DNA of 6,406 nucleotides from Methanofollis sp. (GTDB lineage: Archaea > Halobacteriota > Methanomicrobia > Methanomicrobiales > Methanofollaceae), in the NCBI GenBank assembly GCA_028696365.1, contig JAQVHG010000129.1, positions 1 through 6,406 of the forward strand, written 5' to 3'. The first letter of the stretch is position 1, and the number at the start of each line of letters is the position of its first letter. Made by a program: the position numbers and the translations under genes. The notes under the pieces were generated by a model. The model did no database searches. It was not told the DNA's origin and saw only the letters and a list, made by a program, of their open reading frames with translations. Shown piece by piece: positions 1-5,497 of the stretch.

Positions 1-1
1 C

Positions 2-1189
2 TGGCTTCCAGAGCCACGAGAAGGCGATGCAGATCACCGAGGCCGAGACCGGGACCAGCAATATCCCGAAGAGGAGGTCGACAGAGTCCAAAAATGGCGC
101 ACCAAAGAGAGTGATATCAAATCCGGCATAACTGAGGGCCGAAGGAAGTCCGATGATCGTGGCGAGGATACAGACCAGGAGGGTCGCCTTCTTCCGCGGC
201 CAAGCCCACTCATCGACGATGGTCGCCACTCCACCTTCCACCATGGAGAGGATCGAAGAGATCGCTCCTATAAAAAGAAGGATGAAGAATAATGCGCCAA
301 AGAAGGAGCCGAAGGCCATCGTCGAGAAGATCTCAGGGAGGGTGATGAAGGCAAGCTGCGGACCTGAGACCGGGTCAAAACCGAAGGAGAAAACGACCGG
401 GAAGATAATGAACCCGGCGATAAGCGCGACCAAGAAGTCAGCACCTGCGATGACCGCCGCCGAGCGCGGGATGGACTCGGAGTCTGAAAGATAACTTCCA
501 TAGGTGAGGAGCACCCCGAACCCGATACTCAGGGAGAAGAAGACCTGGCCTGCGGCCTGGACCCAGATCCCAGGGTCGGAGAGGACCGAGAGGTCGGGGG
601 TGAGGTAGTAAGTCAGTCCGGCCTCGACGCCAGGGAGAGTGAGGGCCTGGACAAGCATGATCAGGAGGGCGAGCCCCAACACTGGCATCAAGTACCGGTT
701 TGCCCGTTCGATCCCAGCCTTGAGATCGACCTTCACCACTGCCCCAGCAAGGAGTATGGTCGCAAAGAAGGTGACCAATGGGAGGGGTGAGGAGGTGAAA
801 GTCTCGAAGTCCATATACCCAGTGACCGAGAAGAGGACATAGGCCAGCGTCCACCCGGCGATAACCGAGTAATAACTGAAGACCACGATCACCATCACGA
901 AGGGGAGGAGTCCGAGGTGGCGCAGCCGCGGATGGAGGCGTCCGAAGGCGGTCACCACCGAGCCCCTAAAACCCCGGCCGATGGTAAACTCAAGGATCAT
1001 CAACGGGATCCCAAAGCAGAGAAATGATATGATATAGGGGATGAGGAAGGCCCCACCGCCATTCTCACCGACGATATAGGGAAATCGCCAGATATTTCCA
1101 AGGCCGACGGCCGAGCCGATGGCGGCGAGGACAAACCCATAACGAGACCATTCGGCACGTTTTGTGGTATCGGTACTCTCTGATGGCAT
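2..1189 (-). CDS. Sodium-dependent transporter, NSS/SNF family (partial, 3' end outside window)
   Basis: Integral membrane symporter of the neurotransmitter:sodium symporter (LeuT-fold) family, expected to couple Na+ entry to uptake of an amino acid or similar small molecule; the substrate cannot be read from sequence. The first 396 residues are open without a stop. Residues 21-51 carry the TM1 signature (GSAVGLGNIWRFPY, then NGGGAF). TM3 has the Tyr pair at 106-107 with GW at 112-113. TM6 reads GQVFFSLSIGFG at 214-225, and TM8 has SS at 311-312. About ten hydrophobic segments are visible, so the missing C-terminus should hold the last one or two. The ATG start at 1189-1187 has AGGAG (complement of 1195-1199) five bases upstream. 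It is divergent from hsp20. An oddity is Ile310 where LeuT has the sodium ligand Thr354, by my eye alignment. Family assignment is firm; substrate is unknown. Confidence 0.95.
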   Translation of the reverse strand, partial: MPSESTDTTKRAEWSRYGFVLAAIGSAVGLGNIWRFPYIVGENGGGAFLIPYIISFLCFGIPLMILEFTIGRGFRGSVVTAFGRLHPRLRHLGLLPFVMVIVVFSYYSVIAGWTLAYVLFSVTGYMDFETFTSSPLPLVTFFATILLAGAVVKVDLKAGIERANRYLMPVLGLALLIMLVQALTLPGVEAGLTYYLTPDLSVLSDPGIWVQAAGQVFFSLSIGFGVLLTYGSYLSDSESIPRSAAVIAGADFLVALIAGFIIFPVVFSFGFDPVSGPQLAFITLPEIFSTMAFGSFFGALFFILLFIGAISSILSMVEGGVATIVDEWAWPRKKATLLVCILATIIGLPSALSYAGFDITLFGAPFLDSVDLLFGILLVPVSASVICIAFSWLWKP

Positions 1190-1248
1190 AGTATCTCCTG
1201 AAAATCTCTGAATGCTGAATCGATTGTTCAAAAAGGGTTGCAGTTCAC

Positions 1249-1261
1249 CTATGTTATATCC
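1249..1261 (-). promoter_or_regulatory. Probable TATA/BRE promoter of the NSS transporter gene
   Basis: Read on the minus strand, this stretch is GGATATAACATAG, an archaeal TATA-like box preceded by a purine-rich BRE-like GAGG. About 25 bases downstream would place transcription start near 1231-1225, giving a leader of roughly 40 bases before the AGGAG ribosome site. Assigned by pattern and position only. Confidence 0.45.
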
Positions 1262-1280
1262 TCCCGTTTCGCGGCGATGA

Positions 1281-1294
1281 GGGGGATATATATA
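1281..1294 (+). promoter_or_regulatory. Probable TATA/BRE promoter of hsp20
   Basis: A GGGGGA purine run, suited to TFB binding, is followed directly by TATATATA at 1287-1294. Transcription would start near 1315, almost on top of the ribosome binding site (GGGTGA at 1316-1321, six bases before the ATG), so the leader is predicted to be very short. The box lies back to back with the promoter of the divergent transporter gene, about 25 bases apart, so binding at one could affect the other. Confidence 0.55.
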
Positions 1295-1327
1295 CGATCC
1301 TGCTCAGTCTCAGACGGGTGAAATAAG

Positions 1328-1624
1328 ATGGCCGAAGTAAAAGTCGCGCCGGTGGTGTATGCGATGCCTGACGAGGATCACGAGCATCTGCATATCGAGG
1401 TGGAGTTGCCTGGCGTCGCAAAGGAGGCAATCACGTTGAGCATGCATGACGACAGTTTCTTTGTGCGGGCCTCGAAGGAGGGGGTGCGATATGTCGGGTC
1501 ATATGCCACCTGCTGCCCCATCGATTACGAGAAGGCGAAGGCGACGTATCACAACGGGTTACTGGTCATCGACGTGCCCTACAAGAAACCACAAGTGCGG
1601 GGGATCGAGATCCCGATCACCTGA
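1328..1624 (+). CDS. Small heat-shock protein, Hsp20/alpha-crystallin family (minimal form)
   Basis: Likely an ATP-independent cytoplasmic holdase that binds unfolding proteins. The 98-residue product is almost only the alpha-crystallin domain. ELPGV at 26-30 is the usual early strand motif. ATYHNGLLV at 72-80 matches the family signature A-x3-N-G-V/L-L, followed by DVPYKK at 82-87. The C-terminal IEIPI at 93-97 contains the I-x-I tail motif that docks neighbouring dimers. Typical members are about 140-160 residues, so the N-terminal arm is nearly absent (about 15-20 residues). The middle section around residues 51-66, with paired Cys62-Cys63, is less typical. The start is supported by GGGTGA at 1316-1321. 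It is a single gene with its own TATA box and a strong hairpin right after the stop. The family call is by motif and is fairly secure; chaperone activity is inferred. Confidence 0.85.
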   Translation: MAEVKVAPVVYAMPDEDHEHLHIEVELPGVAKEAITLSMHDDSFFVRASKEGVRYVGSYATCCPIDYEKAKATYHNGLLVIDVPYKKPQVRGIEIPIT

Positions 1625-1626
1625 CG

Positions 1627-1691
1627 GGAGGGTAGAGAGATAGGCGCCTGGTAATCGTTACGCCAGGTTCTCTCCCTGAGGTCGACCCTCC
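1627..1691 (+). other. Nested stem-loop at the 3' end of hsp20
   Basis: Three bases after the hsp20 stop a nested inverted repeat begins. The outer stem is GGAGGGT (1627-1633) with ACCCTCC (1685-1691). The middle stem is GAGAGA (1635-1640) with TCTCTC (1669-1674). The inner stem is CCTGG (1647-1651) with CCAGG (1663-1667), topped by TAA/TTA. It may be an RNA 3'-end processing or stability structure. No U-run follows, so it is not a classical intrinsic terminator. The pairing is directly visible; the role is inferred. Confidence 0.5.
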
Positions 1692-1694
1692 GTG

Positions 1695-1730
1695 GGGGGT
1701 TTCGGGGGGCTGGCCGTCCCCCGGACCCCC
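1695..1730. repeat. GC-rich hairpin, first copy of an inverted repeat pair
   Basis: GGGGGT (1695-1700) pairs with ACCCCC (1725-1730), and GGGGG (1705-1709) pairs with CCCCC (1718-1722). On the minus strand it contains GGGGGTCCGGG (1730-1720), which recurs on the plus strand at 1808-1818. Such GC-rich palindromes look like a dispersed intergenic repeat; whether this one is repeated in the genome cannot be seen here. Confidence 0.5.
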
Positions 1731-1766
1731 GCGTCAAGATAGGACAGGGGACAGAAACTCTCTCTT

Positions 1767-1783
1767 CATATTCGCTGAATGTG
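1767..1783. repeat. Small hairpin between the GC-rich repeats
   Basis: CATATTC (1767-1773) pairs with GAATGTG (1777-1783) around the triloop GCT, with one T:G wobble. It is short and could be chance, but it sits in a run of consecutive hairpins and its last base is the first base of the next inverted repeat. Confidence 0.3.
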
Positions 1784-1853
1784 CCTTCCCAGCCCAATCT
1801 TCATCCTGGGGGTCCGGGCGGCACTCGCCCCCAGCACCGACGTTTGGGAAGGC
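1783..1853. repeat. Compound inverted repeat with second GC-rich hairpin
   Basis: The outer arms GCCTTCCCA (1783-1791) and TGGGAAGGC (1845-1853) are perfect nine-base complements. Inside, CTGGGGG (1806-1812) pairs with CCCCCAG (1828-1834), with an alternative GGGCG/CGCCC stem at 1816-1820 and 1826-1830. The 11-mer GGGGGTCCGGG at 1808-1818 is the inverted copy of that at 1720-1730. The nested design suggests a small palindromic repeat element rather than a gene. Confidence 0.5.
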
Positions 1854-1880
1854 GCGATGATCCGACATACCACTCTCAAT

Positions 1881-1893
1881 TGAAGAATCTTCA
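1881..1893. promoter_or_regulatory. Short perfect palindrome, possible operator
   Basis: TGAAGA-A-TCTTCA is a perfect six-base inverted repeat with a one-base centre. It lies 163 bases before hypC, far for a classical archaeal operator, and no TATA box is convincing close by. It could be a protein-binding site or chance. Confidence 0.2.
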
Positions 1894-2055
1894 CCCCCTG
1901 ACACTATCGGGATCTGCTCATGGAAAAACATCTCATACGGCCTGCCAGCATCATCTCCATCTCTCATCCTGGATATTCAAATGTCTGTTTCTCCCATGTC
2001 ACTTCGGAAGGTGTTTTTACTTCTGACACCCATACTCCCTATCTGAGGAAATACG
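1894..2055 (+). promoter_or_regulatory. Upstream region of the hyp operon, promoter not resolved
   Basis: No gene is supported here. Weak TATA-like candidates are GATATTCAAAT near 1972 and TTTTTAC near 2014-2020. A small inverted repeat GGTGT (2010-2014)/ACACC (2026-2030) lies between the latter and the ribosome site TGAGG (2044-2048). The hyp operon promoter should be in this segment because the DNA upstream is the hairpin-rich end of the hsp20 unit, but I cannot place it. Confidence 0.3.
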
Positions 2056-2280
2056 ATGTGTGTTGCAGTTCCTGCCGAAGTGATCGAGAAAAAAGACGGC
2101 AATATCGGCGTCGTCGACTATGGTGACCTCAAACAGGAGGTCCGCCTCGACCTGGTCGATGTTGATATCGGCGAGTTCGTTCTCGTCCATGTCGGGTTTG
2201 CCATCCAGAAACTCAGCCGTGAGGAGGGCCTCTCTACCAGGGAGCTCTTCAAAGAAGTTTACGCAGCAATGGAAGAGTAA
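2056..2280 (+). CDS. hypC: Hydrogenase maturation chaperone HypC
   Basis: HypC/HybG-family chaperone that, with HypD, carries the Fe(CN)2CO unit and delivers it to the hydrogenase large-subunit precursor in the cytoplasm. At 74 residues it has the normal family length. The essential Cys2 follows the initiator Met directly in MCVAVPAEV at 1-9 (commonly MCLAIP in the family). The second hallmark, GEFVLVHVGFAI at 39-50, contains the conserved His45. The charged C-terminal helix (residues 53-74) is also typical. The start is fixed by the required Met-Cys and by TGAGG at 2044-2048, seven bases before the ATG. It is the first gene of the operon; its TAA is followed at once by the hypA ATG, so the two are surely cotranscribed and probably translationally coupled. 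Identification is secure. Confidence 0.95.
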   Translation: MCVAVPAEVIEKKDGNIGVVDYGDLKQEVRLDLVDVDIGEFVLVHVGFAIQKLSREEGLSTRELFKEVYAAMEE

Positions 2281-2622
2281 ATGCACGAGTACAGTATCGC
2301 ATACGACATCTTCGCCACCGCCAAGCGAGCCGCAGTCGAGAACGGGGCCGACGAGATCACGACAGTCTCGGTCGACGTCGGCGAGATGGCGATGGTAAAC
2401 CCCGAACAGGTCATATTTCTTTTTGGGGTGATCGTGGAGGACGACCCCCTCTTTGCCGGGACGCACCTGGAGTGCCGGACTGTGAAAGTGCGGACTAAGT
2501 GCGAGTGCGGGTATGAGGGGAACGAGAAGTTTGTCTGCCCGCAGTGCGGCGGGCTCCCCCACGTTGTCGAAGGAAAGGAGATCGTAGTTAGCAATATCGA
2601 GATCGAAGTGAACGAATCATGA
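2281..2622 (+). CDS. hypA: Hydrogenase nickel insertion protein HypA
   Basis: HypA binds Ni(II) and, usually with the GTPase HypB, inserts nickel into the hydrogenase large subunit after the iron centre is in place. The 113-residue product is of normal size. MHEYSIA at 1-7 carries the nickel ligand His2 and the conserved Glu3. The structural zinc site is formed by Cys74, Cys76, Cys86 and Cys89 (KCECGYEG, then CPQCG). The first half-site is Cys-x-Cys where the classical form is Cys-x2-Cys. An extra Cys65 precedes the site. The C-terminal IVVSNIEIEV strand at 101-110 is typical. Its ATG abuts the hypC stop, with GGAAG at 2271-2275 inside hypC as ribosome site, and its TGA overlaps the hypE ATG. 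No hypB is in the window. Identification is secure. Confidence 0.95.
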   Translation: MHEYSIAYDIFATAKRAAVENGADEITTVSVDVGEMAMVNPEQVIFLFGVIVEDDPLFAGTHLECRTVKVRTKCECGYEGNEKFVCPQCGGLPHVVEGKEIVVSNIEIEVNES

Positions 2623-3614
2623 AAGTCAATCTGATGCACGGTGCGGGTGGAGAAGTGATGGGCGAACTTCTGAATGTGATCACGAAGTTCAAGAACAACA
2701 ATGCCGGCGGGATCGGGCTTGAGTCCCTCGACGACGGGGCGGTGATCCCGGTCGGCGACCAGAAGATCGTCTTTACGACTGACAGCCATCTCGTCCACCC
2801 GATCTTCTTCCCCGGCGGCGACATCGGCAGGATTGCCGTCTCAGGGACGGTCAACGACCTCGCGATGATGGGCGGCCGGCCGATCGCCCTCTCATGTGCG
2901 ATGGTCATCCAGGAAGGGTTTGAGGTCGCAGACCTGGAACGGATCGTCGCCTCGATGGACGCCGCCCTTGGTGAGGTCGGGGCCTCGATCGTCACCGGCG
3001 ACACTAAGGTGCTGGAGCGCGGCTCGCTCGACGGGATTGTCATCAACACCGCCGGCGTCGGGGTCGCAAACCATGTCGTCAGGGACAATGGCCTCCTCCC
3101 CGGCGACGTGATCCTCTCGAGCGGCACCCTCGGCGACCATGGGCTTGCGATCATGGCCCACCGCGAGGGGTTTGACCTGGGCGAACAGATCAGGTCTGAC
3201 GTGGCTCCCCTCTGGGGCATGGTCGAGCGGGTGCTTGAGGCCGGTGATATCCACGCGATGAAAGACCCGACTCGCGGCGGGTTTGCCAATGCCATCAACG
3301 AGATGGCAAGCAAGGCCGGGGTCCATGTCGAGATCGACGAAGAGGCCCTGCCGATCAGGACCAACGTGCGGAGCGCTTCGGCCATGCTCGGGATCGATCC
3401 CCTTGAGGTGGCAAACGAGGGCAAGACGATCATGGGCGTACCCGCCGAAGACGCCGAGGCGGTGCTCAAGGCACTCAGGTCTCACAAATACGGCAAGGAC
3501 GCCGCGATCATCGGTCGAGTCACCGAGGGGTCTGGCGTCGTGATGAAGACTGCGATCGGCGGCGAGCGGTTTATCGAGGCACCGATCGGCGACCCGGTGC
3601 CACGGGTCTGCTGA
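2619..3614 (+). CDS. hypE: Carbamoyl dehydratase HypE (hydrogenase maturation)
   Basis: HypE takes a carbamoyl group from HypF onto its C-terminal cysteine, then uses ATP to dehydrate it to a thiocyanate that supplies the CN ligands of the NiFe site. The 331-residue product fits the family. It has the PurM/AIR-synthase fold signatures: HGAGG at 7-11, DDGAV at 38-42, TTDSH at 53-57, GTVNDLAMMGG at 76-86, GDTKV at 127-131 and DPTRGG at 216-221. The chain ends exactly in PRVC (328-331), with Cys331 the modified residue, which shows the gene is complete. The ATG overlaps the hypA stop as ATGA, with AAGTGA at 2607-2612 as a weak ribosome site, so translation is probably coupled. Its carbamoyl donor HypF is not in the window. 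Identification is secure. Confidence 0.97.
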   Translation: MKVNLMHGAGGEVMGELLNVITKFKNNNAGGIGLESLDDGAVIPVGDQKIVFTTDSHLVHPIFFPGGDIGRIAVSGTVNDLAMMGGRPIALSCAMVIQEGFEVADLERIVASMDAALGEVGASIVTGDTKVLERGSLDGIVINTAGVGVANHVVRDNGLLPGDVILSSGTLGDHGLAIMAHREGFDLGEQIRSDVAPLWGMVERVLEAGDIHAMKDPTRGGFANAINEMASKAGVHVEIDEEALPIRTNVRSASAMLGIDPLEVANEGKTIMGVPAEDAEAVLKALRSHKYGKDAAIIGRVTEGSGVVMKTAIGGERFIEAPIGDPVPRVC

Positions 3615-3629
3615 AGGGAGTTACAGAGA

Positions 3630-4895
3630 ATGGCCAGGCGTGCGGCGCTGGTGCTCAAGGGGGTCACCCTTCCTTCCGGTCGGGTGGCCGATCTCAGCCT
3701 TGGTGAGGGGCGAGTTCTCCATATCGGTGCAGGTATGCCCGCCGACGAGTGCGTCGACGCCTCAGGCCTCATCTGTCTGCCGGCTGCGGTGGACATGCAC
3801 ACCCATCTCAGGGGCGGGCAGGCGCAGGCGGCCAAGGAAGACTGGACGACCGGGACGACGAGCGCCCTTTTCGGTGGGGTGACCGTCGTCGTCGACCAGC
3901 CAAACACCCTCCCGCCGCTCACCACCCCAGAGGCGTACAGGGCGCGTGTCGCAGAGGCGTCAGAGCATGCCAGGTGCCGGTATGCAGTCAACGCCGGAGT
4001 AGTGCTAGGTGCCGACCTCCCGGTCCTCTGGCGGGCCGGCGCAATGGCCTTCGGCGAGGTCTTTGCCGGGCCGTCCAGCTATGGTGCGGCGGTGCCCCCC
4101 GAGGTGCTCGCCCGGGCTTTTCTTACCCTCCGTAACCTTGGGGCCCTGGCCACGGTCCATGCCGAGGATCCGCTCCCTGGCACGCCCGGGGATCTCGCAG
4201 ACCACGACTGTCTCAGGCCCGCTTCCGCCGAGGCCGCGGCGGTGAAGGCGGTGGGCCGCCTGGTGCCCCCTGGCGGGCGGGTCCACTTCTGTCATATGAG
4301 TTCGGCTGCAGCCGTCGACGCCGCGGCCAGCACCGGCACCGTCGAGGTGACACCCCATCACCTCTTCCTCTCCTGGGAACAGTTCGAGGCCGGGGACACT
4401 CATGCCAGGATGAACCCACCACTCCGGAGCGAGAAAGAACGAAAAACACTCTGGAGCCGGTGGGACGCGATCGATGTCATCGCCTCAGACCATGCCCCGC
4501 ACACCTCCACCGAGAAGGCGGTGCCATTTGCGGAGGCCCCATCCGGGGTGCCCGGCGTCGAGACGATGCTCCCCCTCCTGATGGCTGAAGTCGTCGCAGG
4601 CCGGCTCACTCTTGCGTCGGTCGTCGAAAAGACTGTGGTCAACCCTGCCAGGATCCTTGGCATCACTCCTGCAGGATTCAAGCCTGGCAAGCGGGCCGAT
4701 TTTGCGTTGTACCCGAAGGAACCAACCCCCATCGACCCTGACGCCCTGCACACTAAGTGCACCTGGACGCCCTTTGAGGGGATGGCCGCAGTCTTCCCTA
4801 AGACCGTGATCATGGATGGGGCTGCTGTCGTCCAGGACGGCGAGTACCTCGGGACCGAAGGCACCTGGATCCCTGGCAAAGGCTATATTCCCTGA
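3630..4895 (+). CDS. pyrC: Dihydroorotase (amidohydrolase superfamily)
   Basis: Predicted to interconvert N-carbamoyl-L-aspartate and L-dihydroorotate, the third step of de novo pyrimidine synthesis, in the cytoplasm. The 421-residue length is that of the long (class I type) enzymes. Metal-site motifs are present in order: DMHTHLR at 55-61 (His57, His59), TVHAED at 175-180 (His177), HFCHMSS at 219-225 (His222) and ASDHAPH at 285-291 (Asp287). KEDWTTGT at 69-76, VVDQPNT at 87-93 and VNPARI at 337-342 also match dihydroorotases. After HTHLR the usual (D/E)PG is replaced by GGQ. AFGEVF at 140-145 lies near where dihydropyrimidinase relatives carry a carboxylated Lys, so Glu143 may be special. 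AGGGAG at 3615-3620 is the ribosome site. It follows hypE by 15 bases on the same strand and is likely cotranscribed. Allantoinase or another cyclic amidase is the main alternative. Confidence 0.9.
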   Translation: MARRAALVLKGVTLPSGRVADLSLGEGRVLHIGAGMPADECVDASGLICLPAAVDMHTHLRGGQAQAAKEDWTTGTTSALFGGVTVVVDQPNTLPPLTTPEAYRARVAEASEHARCRYAVNAGVVLGADLPVLWRAGAMAFGEVFAGPSSYGAAVPPEVLARAFLTLRNLGALATVHAEDPLPGTPGDLADHDCLRPASAEAAAVKAVGRLVPPGGRVHFCHMSSAAAVDAAASTGTVEVTPHHLFLSWEQFEAGDTHARMNPPLRSEKERKTLWSRWDAIDVIASDHAPHTSTEKAVPFAEAPSGVPGVETMLPLLMAEVVAGRLTLASVVEKTVVNPARILGITPAGFKPGKRADFALYPKEPTPIDPDALHTKCTWTPFEGMAAVFPKTVIMDGAAVVQDGEYLGTEGTWIPGKGYIP

Positions 4896-5095
4896 GCCCA
4901 AATACTATCATGCCGATACATGCACGCCCATAGGTCCCCGCGCGATCAATTGGCGATGCCCTGGATATGAGCTGCGGGACAACCCGGACGTGCGACAGGC
5001 ATTACGCCCGGCGCGAGGGTTAAGACCAGGTGAAGCACGGCACAAGCCACTGATGATCCATGGTCGTTAGCGCCGGGCGACATCTGGTGATTCTT
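4896..5095 (+). promoter_or_regulatory. GC-rich leader region before the DUF167 gene
   Basis: No firm gene is seen in these 200 bases. AAATACTAT at 4900-4908 is a possible TATA box. A candidate stem pairs AACCC (4981-4985) with GGGTT (5017-5021) and CGTGC (4989-4993) with GCGCG (5011-5015, one wobble), with a small GGC/GCC stem in the loop. Two tiny open frames, 4920-4970 and 4967-5023, overlap as ATGA but lack ribosome sites. It may be a structured 5' leader or a small RNA; neither is proven. Confidence 0.3.
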
Positions 5096-5416
5096 GTGAC
5101 CTCTTATGATGATGCAGTCTCAGGCTCAGACAACGGCGTCGTGATCACTCTTGACGTCTCTGCCGGATGCAAAAATGACGCCTTTCCGGCTGGCTACAAC
5201 TCCTGGCGCAAGGCCCTTGTCTGTCATGTCGCAGCCAGGGCGGTAGGAGGAAAGGCAAACCGCGCGATTCTCGACCTTGTCGCTAGGACATTCGGGGTTC
5301 CAAAGTCGTCGGTGAGCATCATCTCAGGTGCGACTTCGAGCACCAAAAGAATTGAAATTCTCGGGATTTCAAGAGATGACATAATATCTCGCCTCTCCGA
5401 TCTCCTCGAGTCATAA
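5096..5416 (+). CDS. DUF167/YggU-family protein of unknown function
   Basis: A small cytoplasmic protein of the conserved DUF167 (YggU) family, whose biochemical role is not established. From GTG 5096 it is 106 residues, the usual size. GVVITLDVSAG at 14-24 is the first strand region. VGGKANRAI at 50-58 matches the family hallmark (commonly VDGKAN). FGVPKSSVSI at 66-75 and SGATSSTKRIEI at 77-88 match the second hallmark. I chose the GTG because GGTGA at 5086-5090 sits five bases upstream and the product then begins just ahead of the conserved domain. An in-frame ATG at 5060 would add 12 residues but has no ribosome site at a proper distance. It stands alone between a leader of about 200 bases and the dnaG promoter, on the same strand as both neighbours. 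Family secure, start less so. Confidence 0.88.
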   Translation: MTSYDDAVSGSDNGVVITLDVSAGCKNDAFPAGYNSWRKALVCHVAARAVGGKANRAILDLVARTFGVPKSSVSIISGATSSTKRIEILGISRDDIISRLSDLLES

Positions 5417-5442
5417 GACGGCTGTTCATCTCTAACATCCCT

Positions 5443-5457
5443 CCCCCAGGACGGGGG
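5443..5457 (+). other. Small GC hairpin after the DUF167 gene
   Basis: CCCCC (5443-5447) pairs with GGGGG (5453-5457) around a five-base AGGAC loop, 27 bases after the DUF167 stop and just before the dnaG TATA box. It may mark the 3' end of the upstream transcript. There is no U-run, so terminator function is uncertain. Confidence 0.3.
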
Positions 5458-5459
5458 TG

Positions 5460-5468
5460 CATATAAGT
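5460..5468 (+). promoter_or_regulatory. Probable TATA box of dnaG
   Basis: CATATAAGT, preceded by the purine-rich GGGGGTG, is a good archaeal TATA/BRE arrangement. Start of transcription would be near 5488, giving a leader of about 60 bases. A second candidate, TGTATATCT at 5479-5487, would place the start near 5508, within the inverted repeat described below. Confidence 0.55.
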
Positions 5469-5497
5469 ATTCCTCCCTGTATATCTACTACTGTTAC

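Noticed and set aside
438..854. A 138-codon minus-strand open frame inside the transporter
   Set aside because: It is another frame of the same strand as the transporter, whose own frame shows clear family motifs throughout.
1694..1730. Possible G-quadruplex from the two G-runs
   Set aside because: Only two G-runs on one strand, and both have C-run partners that form a simple hairpin instead.
1734..1967. A 77-codon open frame on the minus strand between hsp20 and hypC
   Set aside because: It runs through the GC-rich hairpins, has no well-spaced ribosome site, and the translation resembles no family I know; it is more likely chance in repeat DNA.
1781..2026. An 81-codon plus-strand open frame in the same gap
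   Set aside because: No ribosome site, low-complexity composition, and it spans the second palindromic repeat; not supported as a gene.
2588..3469. A 293-codon minus-strand open frame opposite hypE
   Set aside because: It is the antisense of hypE, rich in Ser, Pro and Arg as expected from reading GC-rich codons backwards; the plus frame has all HypE motifs.
3749..4135. A 128-codon open frame inside pyrC
   Set aside because: Arg/Ala/Gly-rich off-frame reading of a gene with intact dihydroorotase motifs.
4816..5070. An 84-codon open frame bridging the end of pyrC and the leader
   Set aside because: It starts inside pyrC without a ribosome site and its second half shows no recognisable domain; kept only as part of the leader description.
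5045..5125. Possible C/D box guide RNA, from TGATGA and CTCAG-like words
   Set aside because: The C box lacks the leading purine, no D box lies at proper spacing, and the segment overlaps the DUF167 coding region.
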